From positions 391,001 through 455,000 of the forward strand of contig JACVTC010000002.1 of NCBI GenBank assembly GCA_016946835.1: a stretch of DNA of 64,000 nucleotides, read 5' to 3'. This document shows positions 58,766-64,000 of the stretch, in pieces. The position numbers and the translations under genes are program-made. This DNA is from Neocallimastix lanati (nom. inval.). Lineage: Eukaryota > Neocallimastigomycota > Neocallimastigomycetes > Neocallimastigales > Neocallimastigaceae. Position 1 is the first letter of the stretch. Each line of letters opens with the position of its first letter. The notes under the pieces were generated by a model. That model was not told the origin of the DNA. It saw nothing but the letters and a program-made list of their open reading frames with translations, and ran no database searches.

Positions 58766-59253
58766 TTTTAATAATAAATTTAAATACTAAGAATTATTAT
58801 TGTTATAATTAATTAATTAATTAATTAAATTTAAGGTTACTTAATTAATACATTTAATCTTAATATATTCATACATGTATATAAACTATATAAAATATTA
58901 AAAAAATAATATTTATAAGAATCTTTTAATAAAATAATTATATAATTATTAATAAAAACAATTTAGTAATAAAATAATTTAATAATACAATGAAATAAAA
59001 AATAAAATGATTTAAGATGTTAAAACTAATTAAAAGTCTCTTTTGGAAATCTTTAGAACTATAAATAATTCCTTAGAATCTTTTAGAAATTATTAAATTA
59101 ATTTATATTATAATAATTTATCTAATTATTTAAAATATTAATATTATTACTAATTATTAATTCTGTATAATTTAATTATTAATATTTGTTTTTAAAATTT
59201 AGTAATATAATATTCCAAGTTAAAGATTTTATCTATATAAATCATTAATTACT
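58766..59253. other. A/T-rich, no gene seen
   Basis: Simple A/T sequence with (TTAA)n tracts. No frame or repeat was recognised. Confidence 0.45.
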
Positions 59254-59293
59254 AATTTAAGTACCATTTAAATAATTAAATGGTACTTAAATT
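59254..59293. repeat. Perfect 18-bp hairpin (arms flank ATAA)
   Basis: Arms AATTTAAGTACCATTTAA (59254-59271) and TTAAATGGTACTTAAATT (59276-59293) are exact reverse complements around ATAA. It sits at the left edge of the inverted-repeat cluster. Confidence 0.9.
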
Positions 59294-59299
59294 CTTTAA

Positions 59300-59945
59300 A
59301 GATCAATATCTCGGGTTCTAGTGGTCCAAATGAGTTGAAATTAATATATGTTATAGATGTCGGTCGAAGCCATTTTAATCATATAAGGTAATGTTGTAAA
59401 GATGTTATTGTTCAAACTAGCTAGATTTTGCATAACTAACATATATATCATCATCAATAGATATCAACATATGCATAATCAGCGATAAAACTAATATGAT
59501 AACATGATATATTGATACGGTTGGGTAGTTTGATGCATATGTTGATATATTGCGATTGATAGTTCACATACATATATAAACTATGATTATTAATACTGAA
59601 TTTGAATGCCTTTTGATACTAAAACTAACTCACAAACATTCCTCAAATAACAATACTAAAAAACACCTATGACTTATGTATGCATTCAAATTCAATTAGG
59701 TTTTAGCATAAATATTGTATAAAAACTATATCGTTAACATATTATTAATTAATCGGCCAATCTTAAAATGTATTTGAATGCCAATTTAAGCTATTTTTAG
59801 TATAAAACCATAGTGTTGTAAGATTGCTAATTTGATATAGTTTTATGATTAGTTTTGGTAGTTTTTGGCATTCAAATACATCAAACTATGTTTTAGCATA
59901 TAGATTGATATAAATAATATGGTTTGATTGATTGTATTTGTATAC
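59300..59945. repeat. Cluster of inverted repeats; duplicated hairpin unit of unknown type
   Basis: Three inverted pairs are exact. ATATCAACATATGCAT (59461-59476) pairs with 59533-59548. GAATTTGAATGC (59598-59609) pairs with 59682-59693. TGTATTTGAATGCCAA (59769-59784) pairs with 59865-59880. The last two pairs belong to units offset by about 170-180 bp. Each unit has a TTTGAATGC arm, an ACTAAAA or AGTATAAAA middle, a GCATTCAAAT arm, then GTTTTAGCATA. Base composition is more mixed than its surroundings and no frame is open. It resembles a non-autonomous hairpin element duplicated in tandem. I do not recognise a family. Confidence 0.7.
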
Positions 59946-60059
59946 CAATTTAGCATTAATTTTCTACCAAGAAGGAAGTAAAATACTGTTTGAATTTCCA
60001 ACACTATAAACAAAGATAAAGGTTGATTATTTAAGTTATGAATATATCGATTTTCTATA

Positions 60060-61260
60060 GCTCTAGGGATGATCTTGCTGCTCCAATAAGTCTAATTTTA
60101 TCTTGACGATTAAAATTAGGATTGGAGAGGTATTATGAAACTTTACAAAAAAAAATATAAGAATTTTAACTGTATTACCAAGTCTTTTTAAAAGCTGGAC
60201 AAGCCAAAACCCAATGTAAGAATGATTCAGTACTACCATTGCAGCATGGTCTATATCAGAAGATTTGTAGCCATTTGACCATGAAATATTAGAACCATTA
60301 ATAGGCATAACAGACTAAGAATTATCAGCAGACTTAAGAAAGATAAGAACTGAGTTTAGTTGTAGTGGTGTTATAATTATCAAGGATAGAAGAGTGAGAC
60401 TGATGCTCGGAAAGCCAATAATTCACTTCATCCTATGCTGAGATCCATTCAAGGTGATGTTTCCTGACAGGAATGTAAACATTGCCAATAGAACATTTAG
60501 TATTTCCAATGTTGTATGTTGTGATAGAGATAATATATTTATAAATGATATTTTCAAAGGCTGCTTGACAGGATTTATGACAACCAAATATATTGCCCTT
60601 TCATATTAGGAACATTGATTTCTTTTCTCTTGAAGAAACAGCTATAATTTGATAAGTTCACTCTCTACAGGGGTAATTACTTCTAATTCTAAATCCATTG
60701 CCTATTTCTTGAAAGCAAATAAATTTAGGTTTAAATAAAGAAATGAAATATTCGAAATATTCAATACTATCCTTTTTCTATTTCATTAGTATTCCAGAAG
60801 AGACAGAACGAGGTTTTATTATCACTAGGATCATAGTCTGAAAGGCTAATGTTGATAATATGATCATTAGTTTTTGCTAGATGAATGATCTATCACATTG
60901 GTAAGTAGTTTCCTCCGTTCATTGGTGAAAGATATTTTATGATTTTTTCTGCTACAACAGCCTTTTTCTACAGTGCATTTCACGAAATAAATTGTAGAAC
61001 TTCTCCCTAAAAACTGTCAAATTTGACGCTATCAGAATAAACTTCTAAGATAAAGTAAATATTTTTGTTGCATGAAGGAAATCTTTTAATAGCTAGGATA
61101 CGGACAAAGTATTCCTCGAATTTATTCTCTAAAACACTCCAGAATGTTGAAACGGTAAAAGATAGAATACCATGTGCATATATATGTATCGTAGATGAAA
61201 TATCAATGCTATAACAACGAAAGACCATGTCTAATATAGTGACTCTGAACATTGGGAAGA
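60060..61260 (-). mobile_element. LINE relic: endonuclease and C-terminal zinc knuckle
   Basis: On the minus strand, an open frame at 61007-61252 (upstream domain, FRVTILDMVFRCYSID...) leads into an AP-endonuclease-like domain. This has SIEYFEYFISLFKPKFICFQ with E-I-G-N following (about 60690-60770), the QE catalytic motif typical of LINE endonucleases. TTYNIGNTKCSIGNVYIPVR (about 60460-60530) gives the NVYxP core, and YWLSEHQSHSSILDNYN follows. At 60180-60255 CCNGSTESFLHWVLACPAFK gives the C-terminal CCHC-type knuckle. The reverse transcriptase expected between them (about 2 kb) is missing, and several frame changes and stops are present. It is a dead, internally deleted LINE and shows the lineage had the machinery able to move SINEs. 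Confidence 0.6.
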
Positions 61261-62113
61261 ATTAGTTGATCCATAGGCTCGGTAAATTCTGAAACTAATA
61301 CTAATATTAATACTAAAAAAATCTAACTAAAAAGATATAGAAAATCATTATTTTTTTTTTTTTAGCTGATGCAAGGAAAATTCTAAAAACTAAATTGAGT
61401 ATGCTAGCTTTTGTCGAAATGAGGTGTATAATATGTTTGTCATAGTAATTCACTAATACAATAGTAACTATTAATCTATTTGTTTATAAATATAATAAAA
61501 ATTTAAAAAAAAAAGGAGGTTACCTATTAATTAATATAAAGCAAAGATATAAAAATATCTATCCATTTGAACATTATAAAACACAATAAGTAGGTGGAAT
61601 TACTTCCTTATAGCGCAATACTATGTTACAGGCTTACAACACAATACTATGGCTACAGGAATAATAAAGTAAATATAATAGGAAATGCTATAGTATCATA
61701 CATTCATACATTTCGATTCCTACATGATGACCTAAATTACTACATGAATAAAAATAAAAAAAGAAAAATACAAGAGAAGAAATGCAAAAAGGTCATTAGT
61801 TTAATAATGAATAGGTTTCAAGAGAGATTCTATCAATGCATATTAAAAATTGTTAAGGAAAAAACAACTATCAACCTCGTTACCACGAGTATAAGATAGT
61901 CTTCCCTCTAAGGACTCCATCTTTGATTTAGAAATTCGAAAGAAACAATATAGATATATTTCTTCTATAGAAATAATAAAAATGTATTATTATCGGCTAG
62001 CACAAGTATTTATTTAGTTTTAATTAATAATTTTTATTTAATTTTTAATTTAATAAAGAGCTCTCAATTTAATAATACATGAATAATAAAATATATATAA
62101 TAAAATATTATTA
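61261..62113. other. Non-coding between LINE and Ty3 LTR
   Basis: Mixed to A/T-rich sequence. A 101-codon plus-strand frame at 61594-61899 (MELLPYSAILCYRLTTQYYG...) has a Lys-rich middle and no recognisable domain. It starts in more complex sequence with two ACAATACTATGG-like repeats (61614-61652). I do not support it as a gene. The final part runs A/T-rich to the LTR at 62114. Confidence 0.35.
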
Positions 62114-62492
62114 TGATATAAAACAAATATGTGTAGTAACATATTTGTATATTTAATAATAATTATTAAATATTAAATTTATATCTTTTTGATAATTATT
62201 TTATTTTATTTTATTTCAATATGTATTATTATAATTATAATAATTATAATACTTTATTTCATATAAAAATTATATAGTTCAATATATTATAATATATAAT
62301 TAATATATTACCTATTTCTTATAAATTAAATTATTTATATTAGAAATAGAGAATTCTCTTGTAAATTTTTAGGAATTAGAATTATTATTTTAATTGTACG
62401 AATATTATAATTTTATTAATAAAATTTACTAAACTACCATTATTTAAAACCCACTGCTTATAAATTATTGCACATAAAAGTCCCGCTTATCA
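62114..62492 (+). repeat. Ty3 5' LTR, 379 bp (TGATAT...TTATCA)
   Basis: It starts TGATATAAAACAAATATGTG and ends AAGTCCCGCTTATCA. It aligns over its whole length, inverted, with 46863-47258. The left-edge fragment (1-112) also matches its middle. Confidence 0.9.
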
Positions 62493-62497
62493 AAAAT

Positions 62498-62516
62498 TGG
62501 TGGAGATATCGGGGAT
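62498..62516 (+). other. Primer binding site (tRNA 3' end)
   Basis: TGGTGGAGATATCGGGGAT begins 5 bp after the LTR. Its reverse complement ATCCCCGATATCTCCACCA looks like a tRNA 3' end (T-loop AATCCC context, acceptor strand, A, CCA). This confirms the LTR border and the Ty3-type priming mode. Confidence 0.8.
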
Positions 62517-62911
62517 GTGCTGTGTAAAAAGTAATTTATAAGTAGTGGTGTTTTGTGATTTTATTAATTATTTATAAATTCGTTACACTTTCTTTTCATT
62601 TAGGATTAATATTTTATTTAGGATTAATATATTATTTAAGAAATAATTTAGGATATAATTTTTTTTTTGGTTGTTTATAGTTATTTTATCTTAGGTGAAG
62701 AGAGAGTTATACAATATAAGTTATTTCATTCATTTTATTATAGATAAAATAAATTGTTTTAAAAATATATTAATATTTGGAGATTTAATCATTATTCATT
62801 AAAATAAAAAAAAAAAAAAAAAAAAGAATTATTTATAAATTTTTAAAATATATAATTTTAATAAAGAAACATTATTATTATTATTATTAATTAATTAATT
62901 AATTGTTAACA

Positions 62912-64000
62912 ATGAGAAATAACAATTTTACTGGCCATCGGGTAGACACTGGGTCCCTTCCAAGAATTACTGGATCTAATAGAAACGCTGAAATTTGGAA
63001 GTTTAAAATTAATGATTGGTTTAAGAAGGAAGGTATTACTACCGATGAAGATAAATTTAGTTACATAATTATGGCTGCTGAAGAAGACATCGTAAAGGTA
63101 ATTATGGAAAAAGTAAGAGAGGTAAATAGAACTCTTACTTTAGATGAATGTGTTGTTCTCATAAAAAAAAGATATTGGAGGGAAAACCAAAGGAATAACA
63201 ATTATGAAAATATATTACAAGAATATCACTGGAAAAATAAAAAAAGTTTAAATAATTATAAAAATTATTCATCTAATATACAACCAAGGGATACATATAT
63301 TAATAACTTTAGTAATTCATTGAATAAAGGAAATAATAGAATATCTATTAACAGTTCTTCCAACAACTACAATGGATACATTGTTTATAGTAATTATAGG
63401 AATTATAATGATAATATATTTAACACATGGAGTGGAAATAGTAATCAGAGAAATTTTAGGAATTATAGAAGATTTAATATGAATAATGATAATAACAATA
63501 ATTTAAGTATTAGCAATGAAAATTATAATAACAGTAATAATAATTTTTACAATTTAAGAAAAAGGAAAATTTTAATACCAAATTTAAATAATAATTCAAC
63601 AATTAATAATAGTATTAAAGGCAATAATTATACAGGAAATGACAAAAATAAAGATAGTAACAATATTAATAATATTAATGAAAATGTAATTAATAATAAT
63701 TCAATCAATAATATTGTCAATAATAGTATATCTAATTTGGTTACAAATAATAATATTAACAATAATAAAAATGACGCGTTGGATAAAACAGTAAATGTAG
63801 AACAAAATAAATTAAACGGGTTAAAAATGGATAATTTCAGAGGAAATAATAAAATAGGAAATGCTAATAATGGAAAATGTGAAACAAATAATAATAGTAT
63901 AATTACTAAAGAAGAAAATAAAAATAATTCCAATGGTAATGATGATATTAAGAAAATTCAAAATAATAATATAGAAATTAATAATATTATAACAATAAAA
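62912..64000 (+). CDS. Ty3 Gag-like protein, Asn-rich, open to window end
   Basis: The frame opens at ATG 62912, 419 bp after the LTR, and stays open for 363 codons to the edge. Residues 1-105 are a compact gag domain: MRNNNFTGHRVDTGSLPRIT, AEIWKFKINDWFKKEGITTD, FSYIIMAAEEDIVKVIMEKV, TLTLDECVVLIKKRYW. From residue 110 it becomes extremely Asn-rich with Tyr/Arg/Ser (NYRNYNDN, RNYRRFNMNN), then a Lys/Asn tail. There is no zinc knuckle up to the edge. The Asn-rich part parallels 490-720 at the left edge. It is an element protein and not a host gene. Confidence 0.75.
   Translation, partial: MRNNNFTGHRVDTGSLPRITGSNRNAEIWKFKINDWFKKEGITTDEDKFSYIIMAAEEDIVKVIMEKVREVNRTLTLDECVVLIKKRYWRENQRNNNYENILQEYHWKNKKSLNNYKNYSSNIQPRDTYINNFSNSLNKGNNRISINSSSNNYNGYIVYSNYRNYNDNIFNTWSGNSNQRNFRNYRRFNMNNDNNNNLSISNENYNNSNNNFYNLRKRKILIPNLNNNSTINNSIKGNNYTGNDKNKDSNNINNINENVINNNSINNIVNNSISNLVTNNNINNNKNDALDKTVNVEQNKLNGLKMDNFRGNNKIGNANNGKCETNNNSIITKEENKNNSNGNDDIKKIQNNNIEINNIITIK

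Larger units (their letters stand above)
62114..64000 (+). mobile_element. Ty3/gypsy element, 5' end (LTR, primer site, gag), runs off window
   Basis: The 5' LTR is at 62114-62492, the primer site at 62498-62516, a leader follows, and an open gag frame runs from 62912 to the window end. It is the same family as the remnant at 1-1080, the solo LTR at 46863-47258 and probably the element at 17370-22740. No break is seen in the visible part; completeness cannot be judged from the window. Confidence 0.85.

Noticed and set aside
61594-61899. 101-codon plus-strand frame as a host gene
   Set aside because: No recognisable domain, Lys/Asn/Ile bias, and frames of this length are common by chance in this composition.
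46863-62492. A 15-kb transposon with terminal inverted repeats (Polinton-like)
   Set aside because: The inverted ends are LTRs of a Ty3 family: the right one is followed by a primer site and gag, the left one has its own flanking duplication, and no capsid, polymerase or packaging genes lie between.

Overview
This window is very A/T-rich (about four fifths by eye) and consists almost entirely of retrotransposon fossils. They are Ty1/copia and Ty3/gypsy elements, many nested in one another, separated by A/T-rich sequence with no recognisable genes. I see no intact host gene, rRNA or canonical tRNA gene, and no CRISPR array. The extreme A/T content, long Asn/Lys runs, chromodomain Ty3 elements, Ty1/copia abundance and a DM9-domain host fragment suggest an A/T-rich early-diverging fungus. 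Anaerobic gut fungi (Neocallimastigomycota) are my leading guess, but this is inference and the window holds no diagnostic host gene.

Layout, left part. 1-1080 is the remnant of a Ty3 element whose sister copy starts at 62114, and it ends in a perfect 45-bp palindrome (1081-1173). 1176-3310 is a Ty1/copia 5' portion (LTR, primer site, gag, protease), fused to a Ty3 fragment (3311-4135). A broken host gene with a DM9 (DUF3421) domain lies at 4146-4963 (-). A Ty1/copia element (-) follows at about 4965-9990, carrying a solo LTR at 5920-6688. After a short Ty3 fragment comes a second Ty1/copia (-) at 10714-17289. It holds a 448-bp tRNA-derived SINE (11420-11867, with 14-bp target duplications) and a solo LTR (13726-14336).

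Middle part. A Ty3 element (-) occupies 17370-22740 and is followed by a possible host terminal exon at 22926-23077 (+). Two degraded copia elements (-) cover 23560-25893 and 25894-35720. The second is interrupted by a chromodomain Ty3 element (28974-34898) with matching 5-bp duplications. A rearranged Ty3 (+) at 35725-39167 carries another solo LTR (36035-36611). Its downstream flank was hit by the best-preserved element of the window, a Ty1/copia (+) at 39627-45838 with both LTRs, primer site, polypurine tract and 5-bp duplications.

Right part. This is gene-poor: a solo LTR (46863-47258), an LTR with primer site (48474-48857), a Ty3 gag-protease remnant (51190-53420, -), copia remnants (53954-54480, - and 55577-58765, +), a cluster of hairpin repeats (59254-59945) and a LINE relic (60060-61260, -). 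A Ty3 element begins at 62114 with LTR, tRNA primer site and an open gag frame that runs off the window.

The region reads as a retroelement graveyard and nesting ground. The points most worth following are the SINE, the palindrome, the DM9 fragment trapped between retroelements, the tandem hairpin cluster and the anticodon-arm-like primer site shared by the copia elements.
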